From Butyrivibrio proteoclasticus P6B7 (GTDB taxonomy: Bacteria; Bacillota; Clostridia; Lachnospirales; Lachnospiraceae): a stretch of DNA of 64,000 nucleotides. Numbering within the stretch: position 1 is the first letter of the stretch; each line of letters begins with the position of its first letter. The notes beneath the pieces are model-generated. The model made no database searches. It had not been told where the DNA came from and worked only from the letters and a program-made list of their open reading frames with translations. The stretch lies in NCBI RefSeq assembly GCF_000622085.1, contig NZ_KK211395.1:60506-124505 (forward strand). Reading direction: 5' to 3'. The translations under genes were made by a program, and so were the position numbers. Positions 24,672 to 32,972 of this stretch are shown piece by piece.

Positions 24672-24896
24672 ATGGCGCTTAATTACAAAGATGACCTGTT
24701 TATGCTTCAAGTAAGATTATTTAGACTAGCACAGATTCGCTGGAACAAAAGCCCCCAGGAATGCGAGACTATTTTTACCCAATACGACGTTAACGCATAC
24801 ATCGAAACATGCTATGAGGAGTATCATGTTCAGGGCGATGAAGCCAATCTGACTGATCTTGAGAACTATCTGACTAAGAAAGGCTGGTCATTATGA
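24672..24896 (+). CDS. DUF3791 family protein (antitoxin-like)
   Basis: 74-residue helical protein of the DUF3791 type: FMLQVRLFRLAQIRWNKSP, then YDVNAYIETCYEEYHVQGDEA and LENYLTKKGW. DUF3791 genes typically sit beside DUF3990 ADP-ribosyltransferase-like genes and are presumed partners or antitoxins. Its stop overlaps the start of the next short frame (ATGA), as in intact cassettes. AGAGGGGGATCAGAC serves as ribosome binding site. Confidence 0.7.
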   Translation: MALNYKDDLFMLQVRLFRLAQIRWNKSPQECETIFTQYDVNAYIETCYEEYHVQGDEANLTDLENYLTKKGWSL

Positions 24897-24988
24897 TTCT
24901 TAAAAAAGATAAAAAGATATACCATGGAACACCTAAAGCAATCAACAATCTTAAATACCTTGGATTCGAGGAATACAAAGTAAAATAA
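24893..24988 (+). pseudogene. Internally deleted DUF3990-like toxin remnant
   Basis: A 31-codon frame starts inside the preceding stop (ATGA). It reads an N-terminal KKIYHGTP, like the first strand of DUF3990/ADP-ribosyltransferase proteins, and then runs directly into KAINNLKYLGFEEYKVK, which resembles the C-terminal end of that family. The middle (normally over 100 residues) is absent. I infer an in-frame internal deletion that removed the toxin core. The homology is judged from short segments only. Confidence 0.45.
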
Positions 24989-25000
24989 CGAGGAAACAAA

Positions 25001-25231
25001 ATGACCGTCAGCAAATATGAATACACCATGCAGCTTCTAGCCGCCATGGCATCAATCAATATAGCAAGAGAGCAGAAAATCTCCAGGACTAAAGCATTTT
25101 TTAAATTCATGAAGTCCAAAACCGGAGAGATGCTCTTCGATGAATCCACCGACATGTGGATGAACGGCCCCGATTACATCGCCGACGAGTACAGAAGAGA
25201 GATGTTGGCAAAGAAATCACATCGACAATAA
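25001..25231 (+). CDS. Small helical protein, third gene of the DUF3791/DUF3990 cassette
   Basis: 76-residue protein: a helical start (QLLAAMASINIAREQKIS) and a conserved-looking FMKSKTGEMLFDESTDMWMNGPDYIADEY. Genes of this kind commonly accompany DUF3791/DUF3990 pairs as a second small component, perhaps a second antitoxin. It follows the remnant by 12 bp with ACGAGGAAAC as ribosome binding site. The function is not established. Confidence 0.65.
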   Translation: MTVSKYEYTMQLLAAMASINIAREQKISRTKAFFKFMKSKTGEMLFDESTDMWMNGPDYIADEYRREMLAKKSHRQ

Positions 25232-25277
25232 ATTAGTGGTAGAGCAGCATTTCCCCTACCACTCCAATCCCCATAAA

Positions 25278-25318
25278 TGCTATAATATAAGCGGTTTGGC
25301 ACCAGCCAGGCCGCTTAT
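25278..25318 (+). promoter_or_regulatory. Extended -10 promoter fused to a 5' hairpin (copy 1)
   Basis: TGCTATAAT (25278-25286) is followed without gap by ATAAGCGG (25287-25294), which pairs with CCGCTTAT (25311-25318); an inner stem TGGC-ACCA-GCCA extends it. Transcription should begin inside the 5' arm, so the mRNA would start with the hairpin. It drives the ATPase gene at 25340. Confidence 0.75.
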
Positions 25319-25339
25319 TTTCAACATCAGGGGGACATC

Positions 25340-27190
25340 ATGAGCGAAATCAAGATTAAAGATTTGTACGCAGGTAAGCCAGACGCAAAGGATGAAATCA
25401 ATTTTGATGGATTTGATAAGTTCTACAAGACATTTGTTGTGGCTGAACATTTCAATCTGGATTCACTTACAGACGGTGATTGTTGCTTTATCACTGGTTT
25501 CAAGGGGACTGGTAAGACTGCACTATTATTCTATCTGGAAGAATTATTTAAAAAGAAGGATGATAGTACCTGCACTTCATTTATTTTTTTCAAGGATAAT
25601 TTTGCTGAGAACAAAAAGGGTGAATTTTCATCCATTGTAAAAAGAGCTCTCTCATCTGTCAGTGTAGGTCAGGAAGCCCTTATTAACTCAACGGAATTTG
25701 AATATATTTGGCGATGGGTATTTTTAAAACAGATAGTAAATGATAACAATACTTTTAGCAGACATCTCTTTGTAGACAACGAATATTGGAGAAGATTTGA
25801 AAAGATAGTATGCCAAATAGTTGAGCCACAGAACAATAGAAGGTTTAAGATTGCAAATAGTATTAAGCTGGCTACGACATTTAAGGATTCAGGCTCAGGT
25901 ACGGAGTTTAAGCCAGAGCTAGAGGTTGATCTGGAAAACTCAAAGAGCGATGACTATTCAAGCTTTGTAAATTTGGTTGACGAAGCAGAGAAGGCTCTTT
26001 CTTATGTTAAAAGAACTGATATCCCATACTATGTTTTCGTGGATGAACTTGAAGCATACTATGGCGATGAACAGGTATTTAAAAGAGATCTGTGCATGAT
26101 CCGTGACCTGGCCTTTACTGTAAAAAGATATAATTCATTTTTCAGAAAGCTTGGTTTTAATAATACTAAGTTTATTTGCTCAATAAGAGATGAAATTTTA
26201 AATGCCATCAACCATTTTATAATTCCAAAAGAAATCGGAAAAGCTATTTCTGGATTCGAAGTTCCGCTTACTTGGAACTACGCTAACAGTAATTCTCATG
26301 CGCATCCAATTATGCAGATACTATTAAAGAGAATTGAGGTCTGTGAGAGGGACAGCAACGAGAACTATCTGGATATTTATAGAAGATGGTTTCCTGAAAA
26401 GGTGCATGATATCGAGCCTGCTAATTATATCCTCAATAATAGCTGGTATAAGCCCAGAGATATGATCCGCTTCTTGATATGCGCGAAAAATTGCATGTTT
26501 AATAATAATAGTGCATTTACCACGAATGTAATAGATTCTTTTACTAAAGTATATTCAGAAGAGAGTCTTACTGAAATTCGAGAAGAGCTCTTAGCTCTGT
26601 ATACAACAGAAGATATTGATATGATCATTAGCTGTTTTACTGGTTTCAAGACTAGCTTTTCTTTTGCGGAACTAAAAACCAGGATAAAGACTCTCTTTTC
26701 CGGCACTGTACTTGGCACTAAGATGGTTCCTGTGCTGAATGATCTTTATAGACTGGGATTTATTGGTAATTATTTACCAGAAACAAAGATATATCGTTGG
26801 AGCTATAGAGGTGATGACAGACTGATACTTTCTGATGACTGGAGAATTTGCGTCCATCATGCCTTGTATAGCGCTCTTGCATTGGGCAGCAGAGTGAACT
26901 ATGAAATAAACAAAAACAAAGCACCTCAGAAAGGTGATGTTGTAAAAGCTAAGGTTACGTGCGTAAAGAGACACATCGCATTGGCGAATTTTACATATGC
27001 AGGAAAGCAATATGAGGGCAGCATAAAATCCTCAGAATTTAAACAGCTAGATGAATCTTATTCTTCATTAGAAATGAGAGATTATGTTCACGTTGGTGAA
27101 GAACATAGGGTCACTATCATTGGATATAGCGATAAACATAAGACCTGGAGTCTGAAAATATCTGATCTTGATGAAGAGTCAGATAGCTAA
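25340..27190 (+). CDS. P-loop ATPase (Sll1717-like) with C-terminal S1-like domain
   Basis: 616 residues. Walker A is GFKGTGKT (53-60) and a Walker B-like YVFVDELEAYY lies near 232-243, in the arrangement of the Sll1717-type ATPases, which are often found near defence genes. The middle is helical. Residues about 530-612 form an OB/S1-like barrel (QKGDVVKAKVTCVKRHIALANF, then HVGEEHRVTIIGY), suggesting RNA or ssDNA contact. No nuclease partner is adjacent. The gene is AT-rich relative to hrb. GGGGGACATC precedes the start, 20 bp after the promoter hairpin. It is a plausible single-gene defence or signalling ATPase; unproven. Confidence 0.7.
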   Translation: MSEIKIKDLYAGKPDAKDEINFDGFDKFYKTFVVAEHFNLDSLTDGDCCFITGFKGTGKTALLFYLEELFKKKDDSTCTSFIFFKDNFAENKKGEFSSIVKRALSSVSVGQEALINSTEFEYIWRWVFLKQIVNDNNTFSRHLFVDNEYWRRFEKIVCQIVEPQNNRRFKIANSIKLATTFKDSGSGTEFKPELEVDLENSKSDDYSSFVNLVDEAEKALSYVKRTDIPYYVFVDELEAYYGDEQVFKRDLCMIRDLAFTVKRYNSFFRKLGFNNTKFICSIRDEILNAINHFIIPKEIGKAISGFEVPLTWNYANSNSHAHPIMQILLKRIEVCERDSNENYLDIYRRWFPEKVHDIEPANYILNNSWYKPRDMIRFLICAKNCMFNNNSAFTTNVIDSFTKVYSEESLTEIREELLALYTTEDIDMIISCFTGFKTSFSFAELKTRIKTLFSGTVLGTKMVPVLNDLYRLGFIGNYLPETKIYRWSYRGDDRLILSDDWRICVHHALYSALALGSRVNYEINKNKAPQKGDVVKAKVTCVKRHIALANFTYAGKQYEGSIKSSEFKQLDESYSSLEMRDYVHVGEEHRVTIIGYSDKHKTWSLKISDLDEESDS

Positions 27191-27216
27191 AGGAGCCCCA
27201 TTATGCGGTAGTAAAT

Positions 27217-27618
27217 TTACTCTTCTTCTTCAAAGTCGAATTCTTTGAATAGATATTTCCTACAGAATAAAAGAACTGCAATTGCCAGTACTCTAATGAG
27301 CACATACAATGACTCCTCATGCCCGGCAACGAGCCCTCTGGCAATTGCAAAAATCAGAACTTCAATAATAGTGTTCATGGAATGTCTAACCAGCATCCTC
27401 ACAAACTCAATAACAATGATAACGCTGAAAGCCGAAGCCAGCAACGTTTCTATATACTCTAGCGCATCAGTTTCCGCACCAACGAAAGCAAATGCATCTA
27501 TTACCAGCCTAAATCCACCATAAATAACACCAATAAGCAGAATCGCCGCCACGACCTTCTCCAGGAAGTTGGGCATCTTGATTATGATCTTGTGGAGCAG
27601 TGTTTCTTTCTTATCCAT
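27217..27618 (-). CDS. psiE: PsiE-like membrane protein (copy 1)
   Basis: 133-residue protein with four helices and the PsiE signature near the third: RHSMNTIIEVLIFAIARGLVAGH (about 76-98). It ends in an acidic FDFEEEE tail. PsiE is induced by phosphate starvation in E. coli; its role is unclear. A paralogue at 37352-37750 shares the whole length, about half the residues identical by eye. It runs opposite to its neighbours and lies between the ATPase gene and the RloA gene. AAGAGGACTTCTGT is the ribosome binding region. Confidence 0.82.
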   Translation of the reverse strand: MDKKETLLHKIIIKMPNFLEKVVAAILLIGVIYGGFRLVIDAFAFVGAETDALEYIETLLASAFSVIIVIEFVRMLVRHSMNTIIEVLIFAIARGLVAGHEESLYVLIRVLAIAVLLFCRKYLFKEFDFEEEE

Positions 27619-27861
27619 ACAGAAGTCCTCTTAGATAGGGTGAATGGTTTTGTTAACAGTATAACATACATGTGTTGACTATATTGAATCACTATTATAT
27701 TACGTATAAATAAGTGGGATTTAAAATTTCACTTTGCGCGATTAATAAACGGAAATAAACGGTAAATGCGGACTACAATATAATATATGAGATATAATCT
27801 CACATATCGTTTACAAAACCATAAAATTGGAATATACTATTCTTAGATTGGAGGTTTTGAT

Positions 27862-29082
27862 ATGTTAAGTCAATTTTCTGTTAAAAATTTCAAAAGTATA
27901 AAGGAAGAAGTGACTTTTGATATGCAAGCGACAGCTATAACAGAGCATGCTGATCGTGTGATAAAGGCAAGTAATAATGAGAGCTTATTACCTGTCGCTT
28001 CTCTCTATGGGCCAAATGGCGGTGGAAAATCTAATGTATTACAGGCTCTGCATTCATTGGAATTAAAAGTTCTTCGTCCATTGTATGCTACGGAGGCTGA
28101 TGCACAGAACAGACTTCGTGTTAGAAATTATGAATTAGTGCCATTTGCGTTTGATGAGAATAGCAAGAATAGTCCTACCGAGTTCGAAGTGTTTTTTTTG
28201 ACTGAGAAAGCGGAGTATCGATATATCATTTATGTACTTGGGGAGAGAATTATTTACGAGAGCCTTTCGATGCGTAAAGTAGAAACAAATCGAACTACTG
28301 AGATTTTTGAAAGAGAAGATGGAAAGATAGACATGGGAGATGGTTTTGCCAGGCTAAAAGTAAGCCAGGATATATCAGATACACTGCCACTTCTGTCATA
28401 TCTTGGAATTACCTATAGGAAGAACGAAGTAATTGATGATTGCATTAGCTGGTTTGAGAATGGAATTCGTTTCTTAAATTATGGAAGTCCGATGCAAGAA
28501 CTTAGACTTGCAATAGCTAATTCTACAGATATTAAAGAACTGATACTAAACATGATACGCGAAATGGATCTGGATATAGAAGACTTTAAGGTCGAGAAAC
28601 GTGAAAATGGGGATATTCAAGTATTTACAAGGCACAATGTGGCCGGAAATGTTTATGAAATAAATCTTGCGGAAGAATCCAGTGGTACGAAAAAGATATT
28701 TGGACTGTTGCCATTTATAGCAGATAGCTTAACGAAGGGAATTACACTGGTTATAGATGAATTGGATGCTAAAATTCATCCTTTATTACTAAAGCATATC
28801 ATAATGCTATACAACAATCTCGAAATAAACAAACACGGAGCCCAGCTTATTTTCACTTCACATGATTTATCTACTATGAATAGCGAAATATTTAGAAGAG
28901 ATGAAATATGGTTTGTTGCAAAGGGGAATGAGCAAAATTCAAAGCTATATTCACTAGTTGAGTTTAAGAATCCAAATGGGACATCCGTTCGTAAGGACGC
29001 CAAATTTGATAAACAGTATCTTGAGGGTAAATACGGCGCTGATCCATATCTAAAGAAAATCATAGATTGGAGCGTGATTTAA
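27862..29082 (+). CDS. RloA-like AAA ATPase (ATPase of a RloA/RloB pair)
   Basis: 406-residue ABC/SMC-type ATPase of the AAA_15/AAA_21 group. Walker A is GPNGGGKS (50-57); the signature-like NLAEESSGTKKIFGLLPF and Walker B TLVIDELDAKIHP come late, followed by the LIFTSHDLS switch histidine. Such proteins partner with TOPRIM-type effectors (OLD, RloB, AriB) in phage defence. Its stop codon overlaps the start of the rloB gene by one base (TAATG), showing translational coupling. GATTGGAGGTTTTGAT is a strong ribosome binding site. AT-rich composition fits horizontal transfer. Confidence 0.85.
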   Translation: MLSQFSVKNFKSIKEEVTFDMQATAITEHADRVIKASNNESLLPVASLYGPNGGGKSNVLQALHSLELKVLRPLYATEADAQNRLRVRNYELVPFAFDENSKNSPTEFEVFFLTEKAEYRYIIYVLGERIIYESLSMRKVETNRTTEIFEREDGKIDMGDGFARLKVSQDISDTLPLLSYLGITYRKNEVIDDCISWFENGIRFLNYGSPMQELRLAIANSTDIKELILNMIREMDLDIEDFKVEKRENGDIQVFTRHNVAGNVYEINLAEESSGTKKIFGLLPFIADSLTKGITLVIDELDAKIHPLLLKHIIMLYNNLEINKHGAQLIFTSHDLSTMNSEIFRRDEIWFVAKGNEQNSKLYSLVEFKNPNGTSVRKDAKFDKQYLEGKYGADPYLKKIIDWSVI

Positions 29083-29783
29083 TGCCTAAGAAAGCAGGGA
29101 TGGAGGCCTGGAAAAAGAAGAGGCGGACAGAGTATCTGGAACGGAAAGAATATCGATTTTATATCTTCTGCGAAGGACAACAGACAGAACCACAGTATTT
29201 TAACGGCTTTAAAAAGTATATTGAATCTAATCCTATATATAAGGACATGGTACTGATTGAGATTGAACCATGTGGCGCTGAAACTATGCGTGTCATAGGG
29301 CAGGCTGAAGATTATGTTAGAAGAAATGGAATAACCAAAGGACAAATATGGTGTGTCTACGATAAAGATAGTTTTCCAGCAGAAAGATTTAATGGAGTTC
29401 TTGAGAGAGCAGAGGTACTAAATGCTCAAAATAAATATGTTCAGTATCATGCGGCTTGGAGTAACGAATGTATAGAGTTTTGGTTTTTATTGCATTTTTC
29501 TTACTATACATCAAATAATCACAGATCTGAATATATTGAGTTTCTGAACGCTAAGTTTTCGGAATTGAAGGTTGGGAAATATGCCAAGAACATGGAGAAT
29601 ATATTCGATATATTGTTAAAATATGGCAATCCAAGGCTTGCAATTAGATATGCTAAGCGAATCATCAACGAACATCAGGGAATGACGCCAACAATGATTG
29701 CTCCAGGGACAAAAGTTTACGAACTGGTGGAGGAACTTGTAAAGTATCTGCCAGATGATGTGAAGGGTTGTTTTGAGGAATAG
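29082..29783 (+). CDS. rloB: RloB family protein (TOPRIM-like effector)
   Basis: 233-residue protein matching RloB: FYIFCEGQQTEPQYF (26-40) gives the conserved Glu of the TOPRIM-like fold, VYDKDSFP supplies the DxD, and SNECIEFWFLLHF follows at about 129-141. RloB was first named from restriction-linked ORFs and is thought to be a nuclease effector controlled by the neighbouring ATPase. The start at 29082 overlaps the stop of the ATPase gene. No restriction-modification genes are visible around, so the pair stands alone here. Confidence 0.88.
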   Translation: MPKKAGMEAWKKKRRTEYLERKEYRFYIFCEGQQTEPQYFNGFKKYIESNPIYKDMVLIEIEPCGAETMRVIGQAEDYVRRNGITKGQIWCVYDKDSFPAERFNGVLERAEVLNAQNKYVQYHAAWSNECIEFWFLLHFSYYTSNNHRSEYIEFLNAKFSELKVGKYAKNMENIFDILLKYGNPRLAIRYAKRIINEHQGMTPTMIAPGTKVYELVEELVKYLPDDVKGCFEE

Positions 29784-29922
29784 AATAATGACAGTAGTAA
29801 AATTGGTGTTTGGTACAACTATGGGGGATGAGTATGAGGAATGACCGTAGCAAAAAAACTAAGATGGTGTTTATTTCCCCTTTATCAGCCATCACATTCC
29901 AATGCCATCAAACACCATAAAA

Positions 29923-29963
29923 TGTTATAATATAAGGGATTCAGCGTCAGCTGAATCCCTTAT
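29923..29963 (+). promoter_or_regulatory. Extended -10 promoter fused to a 5' hairpin (copy 2)
   Basis: TGTTATAAT (29923-29931) is followed at once by a perfect 14-bp hairpin: ATAAGGGATTCAGC (29932-29945), loop GTCA, and its complement (29950-29963). It drives the rubrerythrin gene at 30008. Confidence 0.78.
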
Positions 29964-30007
29964 TTCACCTAATCACAAGAATTCTATAAGAGTAGGAGGA
30001 CTCCCAC

Positions 30008-30571
30008 ATGGCAGAAAACAAATGGAGAAACAGAGCAGCAGATCTAAAAGGTACAGAAACTGAAAAGAATCTCTTAGCAGCCTTCGCAGGCGAATCAGAA
30101 GCAAGAAACAAATACACCTTCTTTGCCTCCAAAGCCAAGAAAGAAGGCTATGTTCAGATATCAAATATCTTCGCAGAAACAGCAGCCAATGAAAAAGAGC
30201 ATGCTGAAATCTGGTATAAGATCCTTACAGGCATAGGCACCACAGTAGACTGCCTTAAAGAGGCAGCAGACGGCGAAGCCTACGAGTGGAAAGAAATGTA
30301 TCCTTCTTTTGCCAAGAAAGCAAGAGAAGAAGGCTTTGATGAAATTGCAGAGCTATTCGAAGGCGTGGCTGCAATCGAAAAAGAACACGAAGAACGCTAT
30401 AGAAAGCTCCTAAAAAATGTAGAAGATAAGCTCGTCTTCTCACGCGACGGCGACTGCGTATGGCAGTGCAGTAACTGCGGTCATATCGTTGTTGGTAAAG
30501 AAGCGCCAGAGGTTTGCCCTGTATGTAATCACCCGCAGGCGTATTTCCAGATTAAGGCGGAGAATTATTGA
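30008..30571 (+). CDS. rbr: Rubrerythrin
   Basis: 187 residues. The di-iron four-helix bundle occupies about 1-145, with the paired ExxH-type ligands in [30 protein letters not shown] and [15 protein letters not shown]. The C-terminal rubredoxin domain has cysteines in [12 protein letters not shown] and [11 protein letters not shown]. It reduces hydrogen peroxide to water in the cytosol, probably receiving electrons from rubredoxin-type carriers such as the Hrb upstream. GTAGGAGGACTCCC is a strong ribosome binding site. It has its own promoter with the hairpin leader. Confidence 0.96.
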   Translation: MAENKWRNRAADLKGTETEKNLLAAFAGESEARNKYTFFASKAKKEGYVQISNIFAETAANEKEHAEIWYKILTGIGTTVDCLKEAADGEAYEWKEMYPSFAKKAREEGFDEIAELFEGVAAIEKEHEERYRKLLKNVEDKLVFSRDGDCVWQCSNCGHIVVGKEAPEVCPVCNHPQAYFQIKAENY

Positions 30572-30611
30572 GGTTTGAGGTTTAATCTTTTACCACTGCA
30601 ATATCTATAAA

Positions 30612-30656
30612 TGCTATAATATAAGCGGTTGTGTGCACTAGTACATGGCCGCTTTT
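30612..30656 (+). promoter_or_regulatory. Extended -10 promoter fused to a 5' hairpin (copy 3)
   Basis: TGCTATAAT (30612-30620) precedes ATAAGCGG, whose AAGCGG pairs with CCGCTT (30649-30654), followed by TTTAC. Here the hairpin plus T-tract could also act as an early terminator. The 52 bp from 30593 to 30644 recur identically at 37213-37264. Confidence 0.72.
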
Positions 30657-30693
30657 TACTAGTTAATTCCTTAAAAAAGAAAGTAGCAAAAAT

Positions 30694-31437
30694 ATGGTAA
30701 TTATAATCACAGCCGCAATTGCACCTAAATCCAGCGTTAAGCAGCTTTTCCTAAGAGACCCTAAGGAGAGGCTTGATCAGTATATCAGCGCACTGGAGCA
30801 TATGATAGATAAAAGACCTGATGCCAAGCTTGTATTCTGCGATAACAGCGGCTTTGGAATAGAAGCCTTTGAAGATGTTAAGCGGAAAGCCTTAGATAAC
30901 AATATGGAACTGGAAGTTCTGTCCTTCACAGGAGATAGTGAAAAGGCAGCGCAGCATGGCAAAGGCTACGGCGAAGGTGAAATTGTAAAGTACGCCCTTG
31001 AGAACAGTAAGTTCATTGCAGGGGAAGACTACATGATAAAGGTCACAGGCCGCCTTAAGGTAGACAACATCGCAGCCATAGTAAGGCACGTTAAAAGAAA
31101 TAGAGTATACTTCAACGTTCCCAACATCCACAGAACCGATATCTTTGATACCCGCATCTATGCCATGCCTATAGATGTCTTCAAGGACTATTTCATGGAT
31201 TATTACCAGAAAGTAGACGATGAAAGTGGCTACTATCTTGAGCATGCCTACACAGATGCCATACTGGAAAACCATATCAAAACCAGTAACTTTCCCAAAT
31301 ATCCCCGCATCATCGGCAGCAGCGGCTCAGGTGGAACCAGATATGAATACACTGAGTGGAAGTGCAAGATCAGGGATGTTCTGAGTTTGTGGAATGTGTA
31401 TGGAAGAGTGAGGAACAGGAAAAATGAAGATACTTGA
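30694..31437 (+). CDS. Putative glycosyltransferase (GT-A-like)
   Basis: 247-residue cytosolic protein of unnamed family. It begins MVIIITAAIAP and keeps GT-A-like elements: a run AKLVFCDNSGFG in place of a nucleotide-sugar motif, FIAGEDYMIKVTGRLKVDNI (the 'K-TGR' element common to several capsule GTs), and the acidic HAYTDAILENHI near the end. The lack of a clear DxD makes the call tentative. It is coupled to the next gene by a 14-bp overlap. Its leader and first six codons are duplicated near 37.3 kb. Confidence 0.55.
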   Translation: MVIIITAAIAPKSSVKQLFLRDPKERLDQYISALEHMIDKRPDAKLVFCDNSGFGIEAFEDVKRKALDNNMELEVLSFTGDSEKAAQHGKGYGEGEIVKYALENSKFIAGEDYMIKVTGRLKVDNIAAIVRHVKRNRVYFNVPNIHRTDIFDTRIYAMPIDVFKDYFMDYYQKVDDESGYYLEHAYTDAILENHIKTSNFPKYPRIIGSSGSGGTRYEYTEWKCKIRDVLSLWNVYGRVRNRKNEDT

Positions 31438-32230
31438 TTATAAAAATTCCCTTGTAAACAGCTACAAACAGAATAAGAGAACCTTTATTTTTTACCTCGT
31501 TTTGCGAGGACTGGTAATCCTTACACTTATAAGGTGCATTTTTACCAGAAATTATGAAAGCGCAGCAATATGTGTTTTATCTTTATTGCTGTTTTTACTG
31601 CCGGCATTTTTGCAAAAGCAGATGAAGATAGAGTTTCCACCGCTTTTTCAAGCTATCATTTTTGGATTCATCTATGCTGCGGAAATTCTCGGAGAGGTAG
31701 ATCATTATTATGTGATTATTCCCGGTTGGGATACCATGCTCCACACTATCAATGGATTTTTGTGTGCGGCAATAGGCTTTTCACTCGTTTATCTGTTAAA
31801 TCGCGGGAGTAAACATTTTAATCTATCACCGTTTTATCTGACCTTGGTAGCTTTCTGCTTTTCCATGACAGTAGGAGTAATATGGGAATTCTTTGAGTTT
31901 ACTATGGATCAGTTTTTTGCCCTTGATATGCAAAAGGATTTTATAGTACAGGAAATTGGTTCAGTGACACTTGATCCCAACAATAGTGGGATGCCTTTTG
32001 TAATCAGGGACATCACTGATACTGTAATAAACACAGCTGATGGAAAAACATATGCTGTAAATGGTGGATATCTTGATATCGGCATTATCGATACAATGAA
32101 GGATCTGATGGTAAATCTTGTAGGGGCAGTTGTTTTTAGCATCGTTGGCTATAGTACGTTGAAGTTTTCAAAGAAATCGGCTATAGCGGACAATCTTATG
32201 ATTAAACCAGTTGATAAAAGCGAAGATTAG
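31424..32230 (+). CDS. YjdF/DUF2238-like membrane protein
   Basis: 268-residue protein with about six membrane helices and the motif GWDTMLHTINGFLCAAIGF (about 106-124), as in DUF2238/YjdF proteins, plus WEFFEFTMDQFF with conserved acidic residues in a helix. The C-terminal loop DPNNSGMPFVIRDITDTVINTADGK is probably extracytoplasmic. The function is unknown. It overlaps the preceding gene; its start and its last 30 bp are duplicated near 37.75 kb. The gap 32231-32496 is AT-rich with nothing recognisable. Confidence 0.68.
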   Translation: MKILDYKNSLVNSYKQNKRTFIFYLVLRGLVILTLIRCIFTRNYESAAICVLSLLLFLLPAFLQKQMKIEFPPLFQAIIFGFIYAAEILGEVDHYYVIIPGWDTMLHTINGFLCAAIGFSLVYLLNRGSKHFNLSPFYLTLVAFCFSMTVGVIWEFFEFTMDQFFALDMQKDFIVQEIGSVTLDPNNSGMPFVIRDITDTVINTADGKTYAVNGGYLDIGIIDTMKDLMVNLVGAVVFSIVGYSTLKFSKKSAIADNLMIKPVDKSED

Positions 32231-32496
32231 TGTCATTCATCCTGTTTATTACATCACAGAACTTGTTGAAGAAAAAAAAGAGAGTGGAATTTACTTTAAT
32301 AATTTTTAAGTTGCTAGAAATGAGAAAAAGTGTCTTGAAATTATTTATCATTGATGATAACATGTAGTTACAGACAATAAAATTGTTAAAAACAAGAAAA
32401 GGTTAAAACGCAAGTCAAAATATAACAAAAACAAGTCATATAAATAAACATAACAATAAACAACAAGAATACACAAATAATTACAAACTAAAAGCG

Positions 32497-32580
32497 ACAA
32501 TACAAAGAACAATACAAAGAACAATACAAAGAACAATACAAAGAACAATACAAAGAACAATACAAAGAACAATACAAAGA
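32497..32580 (+). repeat. Seven 12-bp tandem repeats in the leader of the HTH gene
   Basis: ACAATACAAAGA is repeated seven times without error (32497-32580), followed by a changed unit and the ATG at 32589. The frame of the HTH gene stays open through the repeat (reading N-T-K-N) but has no start codon before a TAA at about 32477. No Shine-Dalgarno sequence lies in the repeat, so copy number may set translation or transcription level. Confidence 0.92.
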
Positions 32581-32588
32581 ATAATACA

Positions 32589-32927
32589 ATGAATAAGTTT
32601 ATAGAAAACTTAAATGCATATTTAAGTGGTAAAAAAATTAAAAACTCATATATTTCACTGATTACAGGATGGGATAAGAGTAAAGTAAGCCGTATCCTTA
32701 ATGGTGAAGTAGAAATAAAGATGGCTGATGCAGAAGAATTGGCATCGATGTTAGGCAAGGATATTGCTTTTTTTCTTGGAGATAAGGCAGCAATTCTAGA
32801 AGAAATTAGTTCAAGTGAACAGTTTGCATTTTGTGCAGGACATTTGGAGAAAGAAGACAAGATAATTGCCGAGCGATTGTTAGAGATGTTTAGATACTAT
32901 GATGCATTGGTAGATGTTGAGCTTTGA
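32589..32927 (+). CDS. HTH regulator of an ImmA/PIN locus
   Basis: 112-residue protein whose first ~65 residues form a Cro/CI-type helix-turn-helix (SYISLITGWDKSKVSRILNGE, then MADAEELASMLGKDIAFFLG). The rest is a short helical tail that may dimerise. It heads a three-gene row with an ImmA/IrrE-type metallopeptidase and a PIN-like protein. Peptidases of that family classically cleave a partner HTH repressor, so this is the expected target. No ribosome binding site is visible, only the 12-bp repeats. A terminator directly follows its stop. Confidence 0.8.
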   Translation: MNKFIENLNAYLSGKKIKNSYISLITGWDKSKVSRILNGEVEIKMADAEELASMLGKDIAFFLGDKAAILEEISSSEQFAFCAGHLEKEDKIIAERLLEMFRYYDALVDVEL

Positions 32928-32956
32928 AAAAACCCACTTATTGAAGTGGGTTTTTT
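32927..32956 (+). terminator. Terminator between the HTH and ImmA genes
   Basis: AAAAAACCCACTT (32927-32939) pairs with AAGTGGGTTTTTT (32944-32956). It works in both directions and begins on the last base of the HTH stop codon, so downstream genes should receive reduced transcription unless antiterminated. Confidence 0.88.
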
Positions 32957-32972
32957 CATTAGGAGAATTAGT

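Noticed and set aside
27862..29783. Restriction-modification locus
   Set aside because: RloA/RloB were named from such loci, but no hsd-type or other methylase gene is in the window.
32348..32860. 170-codon minus-strand frame with repeated FVLFFVLF
   Set aside because: It is the antisense reading of the 12-bp repeats and of the HTH gene.
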